A stretch of DNA of 64,000 nucleotides from Micropterix aruncella. Its lineage: Eukaryota > Arthropoda > Insecta > Lepidoptera > Micropterigidae. This document shows, piece by piece, positions 1 to 29,547 of this stretch (positions within the stretch are counted from its first letter, which is position 1; every line of letters starts with the position of its first letter). The translations under genes were made by a program, and so were the position numbers. The stretch spans positions 13,264,614-13,328,613 of the forward strand of contig OX155972.1 in assembly GCA_944548615.1 (NCBI GenBank), written 5' to 3'. The notes below the pieces were generated by a model that was not told where the DNA came from, searched no databases, and saw only the letters and a list, made by a program, of their open reading frames with translations.

Positions 1-1501
1 TCTTGAATAAAAATAATATATCTAGAATAATATCTTTCAGAACAAAATTGTGTTGTAACCAAAATCCATTAATGAAATCACACCTTTAGGCTTAACGACT
101 CGGGACACTGAAAACCTAATTAAGGAAACAGTTCCTAAGTGCATTTCATAAAATTTTTGCTTTCTAATACGGAAACGCCAGCTGTGCTCATTAGCAAGTC
201 TTATAACGATAGGTTACGGTAAATTCCAAAACAAACGTGTTGCGACATCCACGCCTGCTTACTACTGTTCATGTGCTTCAGATTTGCATAACGGATCACT
301 GGACCTGCAAAACTATCTTTGTATATATATTGTTTACTTATATTAAAAAACCTTTAAGATTATTCGCTTATTTCTAAGTGGAAGCGTTAGTAAAGTAGGA
401 TTAAAATATAAAAGAAGATATGTACATTAAAATAGGCTCTTATAATATACCGTAGAATACCATTATTACTATCAATCTCATTAATGTATGTTTTGATTAA
501 TAATTAAGCTTCATAATGTATAATTTTAAGAATTATAAATATGTTTTAGAAATAGAAATATAAATTAGAAATATAAGCGACCACTATCGGTCAATATCGA
601 AAACACGGCCAAGCCTCTTAATGACTAAGCTCATTAAGCCGGCCAATCGTAGCAATACGAGCCGTTGAATTATATCCCCACTCCTCATTAAACGGCTATG
701 AGCCCCACCTCGACCCGCTGGCTAGGTAGCCGAGGTCCCGGGAGGGGAACGGGTCAGTGGTTAACAACAGCCCGTACGGTCAACATCACCGAGAGTGACT
801 AATATCAACTTTGTGCGCGTCATACAATTGTAAACATTCTTTATGTCACCCGGTTATTAGTCTTGTGTAAAATAACCTTAAGTTCGGCTTTATTTAAAAA
901 CCGTTAGTAAATAAAATCGAAATTGCGCCTCAAAACGCTAGTTTTATTAGCAAATATCACAAAAACATCTCCGAAAAGCCATCTGGAGTCCTGCCGCCCG
1001 ACGAACAAACCTTGACCGATCCCGCATAATAACCGGCCCGATTCAAGTTGATCTCCGACCTGCAGCGACGACAAGACCCTTCATCGAGAGACCAAGGTGA
1101 GCGTTTTTCTATTAAAACTGCATCACATGTACCTACGACTGCCACAACAAAGCCAATAAGTTAGATTTATTGGGCAAAGAACTTCAGCGAGCAAAATCCA
1201 CATCAAAACTGGGAACAACTGTGACCGGATTTACGCCCGGTTCACACCCAACTGCCACAGTTTCGAACCACACGGAAACTGTACGGTGACTGACAGGATC
1301 GCCGTCGAAGCGAACGAACTAAAATTTCGTTTCTTCCCGTCGTTGATCTGGCCGATCGCGACGGCAGCCTGTGGACCCTCGACCACAATATTGAGGCATT
1401 CCACCAACTAGTCTGCGACAACCATCGCAGAACTGCCGCGGTGTGTGTACTTAACCGACCCATCCCGAGACTTAAAGAAGTCCCGACGATTTGCCGGCAC
1501 A
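1..1501 (+). repeat. 5' LTR of the BEL/Pao element (5' end outside window)
   Basis: Matches 7326-8826 base for base except at 1310. The LTR ends in GGCACA at 1501, after which the two copies diverge. If the LTR starts directly after the polypurine tract, as expected, its first 66 bases lie left of the window and the full LTR is about 1568 bp, long for this group. I see no convincing gene inside it; short minus-strand frames occur identically in both LTRs. Confidence 0.95.
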
Positions 1502-1512
1502 TACCATAAAGC

Positions 1513-1531
1513 TGGTCCTTCGAGACGGATT
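1513..1531 (+). promoter_or_regulatory. Primer binding site, complementary to tRNA-Tyr 3' end
   Basis: TGGTCCTTCGAGACGGATT starts 11 bases after the LTR. From memory of insect tRNA-Tyr, whose 3' end reads TCGAAGGACCA, this site pairs with one mismatch over 19 bases. It is the expected start point for minus-strand DNA synthesis. Confidence 0.75.
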
Positions 1532-1577
1532 TTGAAAAAGCGAAAAATAGACCGCTTGCAAAATCGCTGAATAAGAT

Positions 1578-4500
1578 ATGTCGACGAAAAATACGCCGTC
1601 CAGAAAAAGCCAGCGAATTGCTGACAAGAAGATGGACGGAGGCGCGGAAGCAGCTCGCGACCGAAGCACAGAATCGGTAGCGACCTCAAAACGACCGTCA
1701 TCGCGGGCGACATCGACTACCAGTCGCAGATCATCAAGATCCAGCGCGACTACGGTAGCAAGACGGCAGCTCGAAGCAGAATTACAAGCCGCCGACGAAC
1801 GGGCACGCCTGAAGGCCGACGCCGCCGTGACCGCAGCGAAAGCAGAAGCAGCCGCCGCCGCCGCCGCCGCCGCCGCCATTGAACAACAAATTAAACTGGA
1901 GTTGCTGGAGGAAAAATTGGCGCTTAAAAAACTGCTCATCGAAGCAGAAGTCCAAGGAGAATTAGACCAAGAATACGACGACGGCAGCAGCGTCTCCGAA
2001 AGCCGGATAGCACCGCACATCAGGATTGCAGCATCGAAAGCGTCCGTTCGCCGCACCACGGCGTGGCTGAACACGCAGTTCGAACCTCATCCAACGCAGC
2101 CTACCCAGCCGACAGAGGAAGAAGAAAAAATAGAACAGTGTCAGGACGAAAAAATAGTGCAGTGTCAGGACGAAAAAATAGTGCCGTGTCAGATCGAAAA
2201 AATAATGCCGTGTCAGTACGAAAAAATAGTGCCGTTTCAGAACGAAAAAATAGTGCCGTGTCAGAACGAAAATATAACGCCATGTCAAAATGTTAATTTT
2301 AGTACTGTGCCCCATCCGTCAATGACATATCATGCCCGAGCAAACTTGCTTAAAGACCTCCCGAAGTTCGCAGGTGATAGTCGAGAATGGCCAATCTTCG
2401 TGGCGCTCTATGACCAGGGGACATCCGCGTGCGGCTTTAGCGATGCGGATAACCTCGTCCGACTGCAGCAAAGTTTGCAAGGCGCGGCACGGGAAGCGGT
2501 GCGAGCGATGCTGATCGACCCGCGAAACGTGCCGGACATCAGACGCGCGCTGGAGCGTCGATTCGGCCGACCAGGTGCCCGAATTACCGAACTCCTGGAC
2601 GAGGCAGCGAAAACACACACCATATCGGTAAGTGATCCGTTATGTAAACTTGTGGAGTTTGGTACAGTAGTCTGCAACGTGGTGCATTCTTTGAAAAATA
2701 TGGGACACGCAGCATATCTGACAAATCCACATTTATTAAAAGAACTTGTAAATAAATTGCCCCAGCATCTTCGTCTTCAATGGTTCTCAGCAGTAAAAAA
2801 CGAGCACCCGACATTGTTAGAATTTGCAAATTGGGTAGAAAATATAGTAGATGCAGCTTCGTTAGAAGAGTCGTTGCCGACCACTCAAAACATAAACAAC
2901 AATCGAAATCGTAATTTTTCGAACAATCGAAATCAGAATTTCTCGAAAAAACAAACATACGTCACAAACGAAAACAAGCCGCCCACCTGTTTTAAATGTA
3001 AAAAAGACAATCATACTACACCTGAGTGTAAATTTTTGCTTGCGCTGACCATCAATGAACGATGGAATTTTGTAAAAAAAGAACATTTGTGCATTAGATG
3101 CCTTCATAAAAGCCATCAGTTAAAAGACTGTAGGAAAAATAACAAATGCGGCAAAGAAGGGTGTCAACAACCTCATAATACGGTATTACACTCTCCCAAG
3201 CAAAAAACCTCCGAAAATAATAACACGTCATCGTCCGGGAGCCCAACTCCCTCAAACACGACCATGTCCGGGAGCCCATCTCCTACAAACGAAGCATCGA
3301 CTTCAAAAACAGTTGCTAATACATGGCACGATACAACTGAAATACTTCTTCGAGTGGCCAAGGTAGAAATTCGCGGCCCCAACGGGTGTTTCAGTACCCT
3401 AGCGTTATGCGATGAGGGTTCGTCTATCACCCTACTCGAAGAAACAGTAGCCGATAAAATCGGAGCCGATGGCCCTAAAAGTCCATTGCACTTGGTAGGC
3501 GCATCTGGCATGACAATTAAAAACGGGTCTACGCGCCGCGTAAATTTGGAAATTCGCGCCGCAAATAACAATAAATTTTATCCATTAAAAGATGTAAGAA
3601 CCGTTAATAAATTAGACCTTCCAATACAAAAATTCAGCGCTAAAGACATGATGCAAAGATGGCCGCATTTAAACAAGGTTCCACTTTGCGACGTAAACGG
3701 TCGTCCGACATTACTAATCGGTATTGACCACTGGGATCTCTTTGTACCTCGCACTATTAAGGCAGGTGCGCCAGACGGACCTATAGCGACATCGTCACGG
3801 TTAGGGTGGACTCTTGGCGGCGCCTCGGGTAAGGCCGGAGCCACACGCGACCACGCGACCCATTTAACTGCGTTAAATGAAGAAGAAAGAGTAGATGAGT
3901 TAGTCCGCGAATATTTCAATATCGAAGACCTAGGACCCCATTTACGAAAACATAAACAAGTAACAAACGCCCGCGCTGAACAAATTCTCCAGTCATCTGC
4001 CAATCAGGTTAACGAGCGCTGGGAAATCGGTCAGTTATGGAAATCCGACCATACCGACTTACCGCCGAGTCGCGACATGGCCGAACGCCGCCTACTTTCG
4101 GTAGAAAGGCGACTGGCAAAAAACGATTCTACCGCGCGACAATACTGCGATAAAATTACAGAATTTATAACGAAAGGTTACGCCGAGAAATTAACTAAAA
4201 ACGAATGTCAGCTAGAAAGCTCAAAAATTTGGTATTTGCCACACTTCCAAGTTGAAAATAAAAATAAACCGGGAAAATTGCGCCTAGTCTTCGACTGCGC
4301 GGCGAAATCAAACGGTGTCAGTTTAAATGACCATCTACTGTCAGGACCCGACTTATTAAACCCGTTAATGGGAGTTTTATTTAAATTGCGACAGGGAAAA
4401 ATAGGCTTTACCGCGGACATTCGGGAGATGTTTCTCCAAGTAAAACTAAAAAATGACGACTCGCAAAGTCAACGTTTATTATGGCGAGACCTAGACACCA

Positions 4501-7229
4501 ACAAAGAACCTGAAGAATACCGAATGAAAGTAGTACTTTTCGGCGCTACTTCTTCCCCATGCTTAGCTCAATATATAAAAAACCGTAACGCTGATCGTTT
4601 CGAAAGTGCCTATCCGGAAGAAGTAATAAATATAAAAAATAATTTTTACATGGACGACTACTTAGGTAGTACGGACAACGTAGAGTCCGCCGAATCATTA
4701 ATAAAAAACGTAACACACATCCATAAAACCGGAGGATTCGACTTAGTAAACTGGGCTAGTAGTAACCCACATACTCTCAAAACTATACCCATAGAACACC
4801 AATCGAAAGCCAGCGTCACGTGGACAAATCCCGAAGATAACGTCGAGCGCATTTTGGGCTTACGTTGGGATCCCAAATCCGACACACTTGCTTTCGACAC
4901 CAATTTTCGAAAAATACCCCCCAATTTAATAAACGGTGAAACAATGCCGACTAAACGCCAGACGCTTCAGATCATTATGAGCGTTTTTGATCCCTTAGGA
5001 CTACTGGGACCCCTTGCCGTAAAGGCAAAAATCTTGCTGCAACATATATGGTTGCAAAAGGTAGAATGGGACCAAGTAATTGGCGAAAGCGCCTTTACAA
5101 AATGGAAAGTGTGGCTCGCGGAACTCAAATACATCAAAAACTTTAAAATTCCAAGGTGCTACCAGGCCGAGGGCGATCTAATAGGTAGTACACAACTACA
5201 CGTTTTCGCCGACGCGAGCGAGAAGGCCTACGCAGCCGCGGCATATGTTCGTTATATTGCCGCAAACGGACAAACCTGTGTGGCCTTCCTAGCCGGTAAA
5301 AATAAAGTTGCCCCATTAAAAACAATGTCTCTGCCGCGGCTTGAATTACAAGCCGCTACACTAGCTAGTCGATTAGCCAAATTCGTAATTGAGCAACACA
5401 CGTGGAAATTTGATGAGGTGTTTCTTTGGAGTGACAGCAAAACCGTGCTATCATGGATCCGTTCCGACCCTCGCAAATTCCAAACCTTCGTTGCGCACCG
5501 GCTCGGTGAAATTGACCAGCTGACCCAACTTCGACAATGGCATTGGGTGCCGTCGAAGGAAAACCCAGCTGACTTAGCGACTCGAGACACGGTTAGCGAA
5601 GGTTTAACCAATATAACTCAGTGGACATCAGGACCGACCTTTTTAAAACAACCACCTAGCGAGTGGCCCCGCGACACCCAAAATCCTACTGAATTTGAAA
5701 CACAAGAAGAACTAAAACATACGGTACATGTGAGTAGGGAGCCTGCGCCGAAACCGCTTATCGATATAACGCGATTTTCACAACTTAACCGCCTCATTCG
5801 CAGTACCGCATGGGCGCTCCGTTTCGTAGATAGGTGTCAGAAAAAAGGTACGAATGAAAACTCCCTCTCCGCGTTCGAAATGACTCGCGCAGAACTTCAT
5901 TTGATAAAAGGTGCCCAATTAGATGATTTTAAAAACGAAATTACTGCTATACGGTCAAACATACCTAATAAGAAAAACACAAAATTACGCCATTTAAATG
6001 CATATCTAGATGACGAGGGCCTTTTGAGAGTAGGCGGACGCATAAACGCGATCCAAGGCGTGGCACTCCAGGTTAAAAAACCCCCCATCTTAGATGCCAA
6101 ACACCCCTTTACGAAACTTTTAATACAACATCAGCATGAGGCAGCTAACCATAAAGGACGAGAATTCGTAGCTAATGAGCTTCGCCAAAGCTACTGGATT
6201 CTTCGTCAACGAGGTGCTATTCGACAAGTCACTTATGACTGTCAAAAATGCAAACTCGACAGAGCCAAACCAGTTCCCCCAAAAATGGCAGATCTTCCCG
6301 GTCTGCGGTTAGAGCACCACATACGCCCCTTCACTAATATCGGCCTGGACTTCTTTGGACCGATTGAGGTGGCAGTCGGGCGACGTAAGGAGAAAAGGTA
6401 CGGTGCTTTGTTCTGCTGCAGGAGCACCCGAGCCGTCCATGTCGAAATCACCAATAGTTTGACAAGTGATTCGACTATGATGGCCATCAAGCGCATGTGT
6501 GCAAGACGCGGAGTACCTTCGACAATATTCTCCGATAATGGCACCAGTTTTCATGGGGCTAATAATGAACTAAAAACTGCTCTAAAAAACCTCGACTGGG
6601 ACGACTTAAAAAACCAAAATTCCATAAAACGAATCGAGTGGAAGTTCAACACCCCAGCCGCCCCTCACATGGGAGGGTTCTATGAACGTCTCATTCAAGC
6701 GGTAAAAAAGGCCTTTTATGCCACATTAAAAGAAAAGCTTCCCCGCGAAGAGACCCTTCTTACATTAATGGCCGAAGCGGAAAACTCCGTCAACAGTAGG
6801 CCACTATTGTACGTGTCTCTTGACAGTCAAGATGACGAAAGCTTGACCCCGAACCACTTCCTGATAGGATCATCATCTGGACGCCTCAATTTCGGCGTAA
6901 TAGACCCAGAGAGCTTCTGTCTGCGGAAACAATGGCAGATTTCGCAGATTTTGGCCAACCATTTCTGGAACCGCTTCGTTAAGGAATACTTACCTACCCT
7001 AGCAAAGCGGTCCAAATGGCACGAGGAGGTTCCACCAATAAAGGAGGGTGATTTAGCCTTTCTGGTAGACCCGCAATTCCCTCGTAATACATGGTTGAAA
7101 GGTATTATAACAAAAACGTTCCCAGGGAAGGACGGGCAAGTTAGGACTGTGACAATACAATGCCGCGGGAAAAGCTATCAACGACCCGCGACGAAAATAG
7201 CTATTATTAACACTCCCGAAAAACGGTGA
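1578..7229 (+). CDS. BEL/Pao Gag-Pol polyprotein, 1883 aa, intact
   Basis: Encodes Gag, aspartic protease, reverse transcriptase, RNase H and integrase in one frame. Visible domains: low-complexity N-terminus with a poly-Ala run (about residues 90-100); an 8-residue tandem repeat (about 182-240); Gag core (about 250-450); two zinc knuckles CX2CX4HX4C at 471-484 and 505-518; protease with Asp612 in CDEGSS; reverse transcriptase with Asp947 and YMDD at 1024-1027; RNase H with Asp1212 and Asp1286; integrase with an HHCC region, Asp1591 (LDFFGP), Asp1653 (SDNGTSF) and Glu1703 (GGFYERL); and the C-terminal domain typical of Pao integrases (about 1790-1880). No stop or frameshift interrupts it, so it could be active. 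The start is the first ATG after the primer site, 47 bases downstream of it. Confidence 0.97.
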   Translation: MSTKNTPSRKSQRIADKKMDGGAEAARDRSTESVATSKRPSSRATSTTSRRSSRSSATTVARRQLEAELQAADERARLKADAAVTAAKAEAAAAAAAAAAIEQQIKLELLEEKLALKKLLIEAEVQGELDQEYDDGSSVSESRIAPHIRIAASKASVRRTTAWLNTQFEPHPTQPTQPTEEEEKIEQCQDEKIVQCQDEKIVPCQIEKIMPCQYEKIVPFQNEKIVPCQNENITPCQNVNFSTVPHPSMTYHARANLLKDLPKFAGDSREWPIFVALYDQGTSACGFSDADNLVRLQQSLQGAAREAVRAMLIDPRNVPDIRRALERRFGRPGARITELLDEAAKTHTISVSDPLCKLVEFGTVVCNVVHSLKNMGHAAYLTNPHLLKELVNKLPQHLRLQWFSAVKNEHPTLLEFANWVENIVDAASLEESLPTTQNINNNRNRNFSNNRNQNFSKKQTYVTNENKPPTCFKCKKDNHTTPECKFLLALTINERWNFVKKEHLCIRCLHKSHQLKDCRKNNKCGKEGCQQPHNTVLHSPKQKTSENNNTSSSGSPTPSNTTMSGSPSPTNEASTSKTVANTWHDTTEILLRVAKVEIRGPNGCFSTLALCDEGSSITLLEETVADKIGADGPKSPLHLVGASGMTIKNGSTRRVNLEIRAANNNKFYPLKDVRTVNKLDLPIQKFSAKDMMQRWPHLNKVPLCDVNGRPTLLIGIDHWDLFVPRTIKAGAPDGPIATSSRLGWTLGGASGKAGATRDHATHLTALNEEERVDELVREYFNIEDLGPHLRKHKQVTNARAEQILQSSANQVNERWEIGQLWKSDHTDLPPSRDMAERRLLSVERRLAKNDSTARQYCDKITEFITKGYAEKLTKNECQLESSKIWYLPHFQVENKNKPGKLRLVFDCAAKSNGVSLNDHLLSGPDLLNPLMGVLFKLRQGKIGFTADIREMFLQVKLKNDDSQSQRLLWRDLDTNKEPEEYRMKVVLFGATSSPCLAQYIKNRNADRFESAYPEEVINIKNNFYMDDYLGSTDNVESAESLIKNVTHIHKTGGFDLVNWASSNPHTLKTIPIEHQSKASVTWTNPEDNVERILGLRWDPKSDTLAFDTNFRKIPPNLINGETMPTKRQTLQIIMSVFDPLGLLGPLAVKAKILLQHIWLQKVEWDQVIGESAFTKWKVWLAELKYIKNFKIPRCYQAEGDLIGSTQLHVFADASEKAYAAAAYVRYIAANGQTCVAFLAGKNKVAPLKTMSLPRLELQAATLASRLAKFVIEQHTWKFDEVFLWSDSKTVLSWIRSDPRKFQTFVAHRLGEIDQLTQLRQWHWVPSKENPADLATRDTVSEGLTNITQWTSGPTFLKQPPSEWPRDTQNPTEFETQEELKHTVHVSREPAPKPLIDITRFSQLNRLIRSTAWALRFVDRCQKKGTNENSLSAFEMTRAELHLIKGAQLDDFKNEITAIRSNIPNKKNTKLRHLNAYLDDEGLLRVGGRINAIQGVALQVKKPPILDAKHPFTKLLIQHQHEAANHKGREFVANELRQSYWILRQRGAIRQVTYDCQKCKLDRAKPVPPKMADLPGLRLEHHIRPFTNIGLDFFGPIEVAVGRRKEKRYGALFCCRSTRAVHVEITNSLTSDSTMMAIKRMCARRGVPSTIFSDNGTSFHGANNELKTALKNLDWDDLKNQNSIKRIEWKFNTPAAPHMGGFYERLIQAVKKAFYATLKEKLPREETLLTLMAEAENSVNSRPLLYVSLDSQDDESLTPNHFLIGSSSGRLNFGVIDPESFCLRKQWQISQILANHFWNRFVKEYLPTLAKRSKWHEEVPPIKEGDLAFLVDPQFPRNTWLKGIITKTFPGKDGQVRTVTIQCRGKSYQRPATKIAIINTPEKR
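2120..2290 (+). repeat. 24-bp tandem repeat inside gag
   Basis: About seven imperfect copies of a 24-base unit encode the octad EKIVPCQx (variants EKIVQCQD, EKIMPCQY). The unit length is a multiple of three, so copy-number change keeps the frame. Most copies keep a Cys-Gln pair. Confidence 0.9.
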
Positions 7230-7247
7230 ATAAATAGGTTTATTCAC
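7226..7247 (+). terminator. Hairpin spanning the gag-pol stop codon
   Basis: GTGAATAAA, loop TAGG, TTTATTCAC: nine perfect base pairs. The arm contains the stop TGA (7227-7229), and the hairpin ends directly at the polypurine tract. A structural or priming role is possible; a classical terminator is not implied. Confidence 0.5.
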
Positions 7248-7258
7248 GGAGGAGGGAA
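7248..7258 (+). promoter_or_regulatory. Polypurine tract
   Basis: GGAGGAGGGAA is followed directly by TGTCGCG, a good LTR start. This argues that the 3' LTR begins at 7259 rather than at the later TG at 7320. Confidence 0.75.
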
Positions 7259-8826
7259 TGTCGCGTTAAGAATAAAAAAAATAAATAAAAAAGAAACGAC
7301 ACTTCTAAAAAGGTCAAAATGTCTTTCTTGAATAAAAATAATATATCTAGAATAATATCTTTCAGAACAAAATTGTGTTGTAACCAAAATCCATTAATGA
7401 AATCACACCTTTAGGCTTAACGACTCGGGACACTGAAAACCTAATTAAGGAAACAGTTCCTAAGTGCATTTCATAAAATTTTTGCTTTCTAATACGGAAA
7501 CGCCAGCTGTGCTCATTAGCAAGTCTTATAACGATAGGTTACGGTAAATTCCAAAACAAACGTGTTGCGACATCCACGCCTGCTTACTACTGTTCATGTG
7601 CTTCAGATTTGCATAACGGATCACTGGACCTGCAAAACTATCTTTGTATATATATTGTTTACTTATATTAAAAAACCTTTAAGATTATTCGCTTATTTCT
7701 AAGTGGAAGCGTTAGTAAAGTAGGATTAAAATATAAAAGAAGATATGTACATTAAAATAGGCTCTTATAATATACCGTAGAATACCATTATTACTATCAA
7801 TCTCATTAATGTATGTTTTGATTAATAATTAAGCTTCATAATGTATAATTTTAAGAATTATAAATATGTTTTAGAAATAGAAATATAAATTAGAAATATA
7901 AGCGACCACTATCGGTCAATATCGAAAACACGGCCAAGCCTCTTAATGACTAAGCTCATTAAGCCGGCCAATCGTAGCAATACGAGCCGTTGAATTATAT
8001 CCCCACTCCTCATTAAACGGCTATGAGCCCCACCTCGACCCGCTGGCTAGGTAGCCGAGGTCCCGGGAGGGGAACGGGTCAGTGGTTAACAACAGCCCGT
8101 ACGGTCAACATCACCGAGAGTGACTAATATCAACTTTGTGCGCGTCATACAATTGTAAACATTCTTTATGTCACCCGGTTATTAGTCTTGTGTAAAATAA
8201 CCTTAAGTTCGGCTTTATTTAAAAACCGTTAGTAAATAAAATCGAAATTGCGCCTCAAAACGCTAGTTTTATTAGCAAATATCACAAAAACATCTCCGAA
8301 AAGCCATCTGGAGTCCTGCCGCCCGACGAACAAACCTTGACCGATCCCGCATAATAACCGGCCCGATTCAAGTTGATCTCCGACCTGCAGCGACGACAAG
8401 ACCCTTCATCGAGAGACCAAGGTGAGCGTTTTTCTATTAAAACTGCATCACATGTACCTACGACTGCCACAACAAAGCCAATAAGTTAGATTTATTGGGC
8501 AAAGAACTTCAGCGAGCAAAATCCACATCAAAACTGGGAACAACTGTGACCGGATTTACGCCCGGTTCACACCCAACTGCCACAGTTTCGAACCACACGG
8601 AAACTGTACGGTGACTGACAGGATCGCCGTCGAAACGAACGAACTAAAATTTCGTTTCTTCCCGTCGTTGATCTGGCCGATCGCGACGGCAGCCTGTGGA
8701 CCCTCGACCACAATATTGAGGCATTCCACCAACTAGTCTGCGACAACCATCGCAGAACTGCCGCGGTGTGTGTACTTAACCGACCCATCCCGAGACTTAA
8801 AGAAGTCCCGACGATTTGCCGGCACA
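7259..8826 (+). repeat. 3' LTR of the BEL/Pao element
   Basis: Begins TGT after the polypurine tract and ends ACA at 8826, a TG...CA pair. 7326-8826 matches the 5' LTR with one visible difference. Confidence 0.9.
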
Positions 8827-10329
8827 CCATTATAAATTAAAGCTAATAAACAAAACCGGAAATATTAAAAATAGAATACAGAAAATAAATAATCGTGTTA
8901 AATAAAATAAAATTAAAAAAATGTCAAATGATATTAAACAATAATAACCAAAATTAATGAAAAAGAAATAGTAATAAAAAAGTCAGCGAAAATAATCAAA
9001 ATAATAATAAGAATTGTCAAGGATAAAATTTAATGATTGTTACAGGGAAGACATATTTATTTGTTTTCAGAATTAACAGTTTAACATTGTATTAAATAAA
9101 AATAGCACGTGGCCATTTAGATTTTTTTCCAACATTTTTTTAAATTAGTTTTTTACGTATTTACATGTATTTTTTTTATCTACATATTCAACAACCTTAT
9201 GTTTATGGAATATCCGCCCAAGCACAAGCTTTGCTTACTTGGGCGACATGGGACAGATGATTGAGTCAAATTTCTTACTGTGTTTTAGTTATATATTTTT
9301 TATTTTAAACTAATTAGTTAATAGGAATTCCTACACTTGGTTATGTCAAAAACTAACAAAAATAACAAGTATAATATTTAAATATATACCTATTAAGGTA
9401 TAAGGTATGAACGTCAGTATTGCAAGGTATGAACATTGAACATCCAAGCGCAGATTTTCTAGGTTATATAAAGGAAACAACATTTTCCAATATTTTCAAT
9501 CGAAATTCTTACATAATTTCGTAGAATTTTCATGTGGACAATAGCTCTAAATAATGAAACAAATATTGGATAATTTCACAAATTATCATATGGGAAGATA
9601 TTTTAAAGAAAAAACACAAATACAAACTAACAGTAATAATAATAATAGTCAATAGCCAATTGTTAGAAGGAAAAAAACGCAATTGTAAAATAGTAAATAA
9701 TAGAAAGAATAAGGAATAATAATAGTCAAGTAGGTCATAGAGCTGCGAAAAATTGATATTGTCGAAATCCTCAATGCTATAATTGATTATAAAGTGTGTT
9801 ATATGATATTTTATTTAAGGTTCCTTAATTGTAACTTGTACTATTTTTTTGTGAATTGCTTAAATTAAATTAAATTAATTAAAATTAAAATTAGAATTAA
9901 ATTTAAATTTTGAAAATTTTCTGTAAACATATTTCTATTTTTTTGTAGTAAATTTTAAGGATATTAATTTTTATACTGATACTTTTTTTGTGAACTTTTC
10001 AAATAAAGGGCACATAGGCAATTACTAATTAATCATGCGGAGTACGCATAAGATATTATAGGTTACCTACTCTAATTAAATAAAATGACATAAAAATGAT
10101 AGTGATATCTATATAAAAATGATAGTGATAATCTATGTATTATTAGAGTATTGTTTGTGTGTCAAATATACAAAATAAATAAATAAAATTTAAAAAATCA
10201 TTGTACAATGGTCAAATTTGAGATTGGAAACGTGGGTTAAGATCCACCATTAGAAAGTTGTATAGAAAATAACATTTCTTTATTTTCCACGCGTCTTGAA
10301 ACTTTGCATTATTTTTAGTTTTAGCTTAG
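8827..10329 (+). other. Intron sequence upstream of the first visible transporter exon
   Basis: AT-rich and without an open frame I can support. A short stem (CGCCCAAG at 9215-9222 with CTTGGGCG at 9238-9245) is the only clear structure. No exon of the transporter was recognised here. Confidence 0.6.
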
Positions 10330-28681
<18,352 letters not shown>

Positions 28682-28804
28682 CAACTACCTACACTATGTA
28701 CGTGGAGCCCGTCTCTGGAAATTTTATTTGTTTGTAACTTTTGTATTTATTTTGTAAGTTGATTAAAAAAAATACCGAATGAATAGATGGGATATAATTT
28801 ATAA

Positions 28805-29390
28805 ATGGGATACAAACGAATTTACCGCGTGAAATTTGTAGCACCCGACGTTTCGGTGACGTTGCAGCCACCGTTGTCTAGGGTAGACTAAAAGAGCTGT
28901 CAATCCGGTATTTTGCGGGTAGGCCGAATACCGGTGCTGCCACTGCATAGGTTATAACGGTGGTGGGTAGCCGGACTCGGAGCGCTCGAATTTTGAAAAT
29001 CCGTCTAGCACACAACACTCACTGTATCCTGTCTTACGTCCTTGCGTTCGGCATTCGGCGGTGGAAACATTTTAAGAAGAGGGTTCCACGTAGAAGAGTT
29101 TGTAACCATTGAAGTTTGGGGTTCTTATTTCAACGGCTTCCCGGATCATGAGAGGAAAGTACAATTGTTCCTTGGATAGCACAATGGGATTTTGAAATTG
29201 CATCCAGTCGTTACTTCCGCTATCCAATATATGTTCGCAGATCTTCGATTTTTCTCGGTATGCGGCCTACCCGCAAAACAACGGATTGACAGCTCTTTTA
29301 GTCTCTCTGGACAACGACGGCTGCAACGTCACCGAAACGCCGGGTGCTACAAATTTCACGCGGTAAATTCGTTTCTATGCTATTTATAAT
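28805..29390 (-). mobile_element. Penelope-like element, 3' fragment in foldback form
   Basis: 28805-29262 is a minus-strand copy of the 3' part seen at 46060-46500. 29263-29380 repeats the last part in plus orientation, so the two make an inverted pair around 29262. Non-coding as it stands. Confidence 0.75.
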
Positions 29391-29547
29391 GTCAAACAAC
29401 CGCGATAGTCTTCGATAGTCCGCGATTAGTCTTCGTTTCTTTGATTTTTGACGGCATTGAATTTTTTTTCTCATATATATTTTTTGAAAGTTTGAAAATT
29501 TTCTTTTTTTGAAAAATAGTATAAAAAGCGCTGAGCACGATGCGCTA

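Larger units (their letters stand above)
1..8826 (+). mobile_element. BEL/Pao LTR retrotransposon, essentially complete
   Basis: Full-length element: 5' LTR (cut by the window start), primer binding site, one uninterrupted gag-pol frame, polypurine tract and 3' LTR. The LTRs align at a constant offset of 7325 bases and differ at one position that I could see (1310 G versus 8635 A), so the insertion looks very recent. It lies in the sense direction upstream of the transporter exons starting at 10330, and the upstream exons of that gene must lie further left, so it probably sits in an intron. The 3' flank begins CCATT, which would be the expected target duplication; the 5' flank is outside the window. 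Confidence 0.95.

Noticed and set aside
1962..3571. Several minus-strand frames opposite gag-pol
   Set aside because: They mirror the coding strand, including the 24-bp repeat, and show no motif or own start context.
7320..7321. TG at 7320 as start of the BEL LTR
   Set aside because: It lies 61 bases after the polypurine tract; TGT at 7259, next to the tract, is the better boundary, and the 5' copy cannot decide because the window starts inside it.
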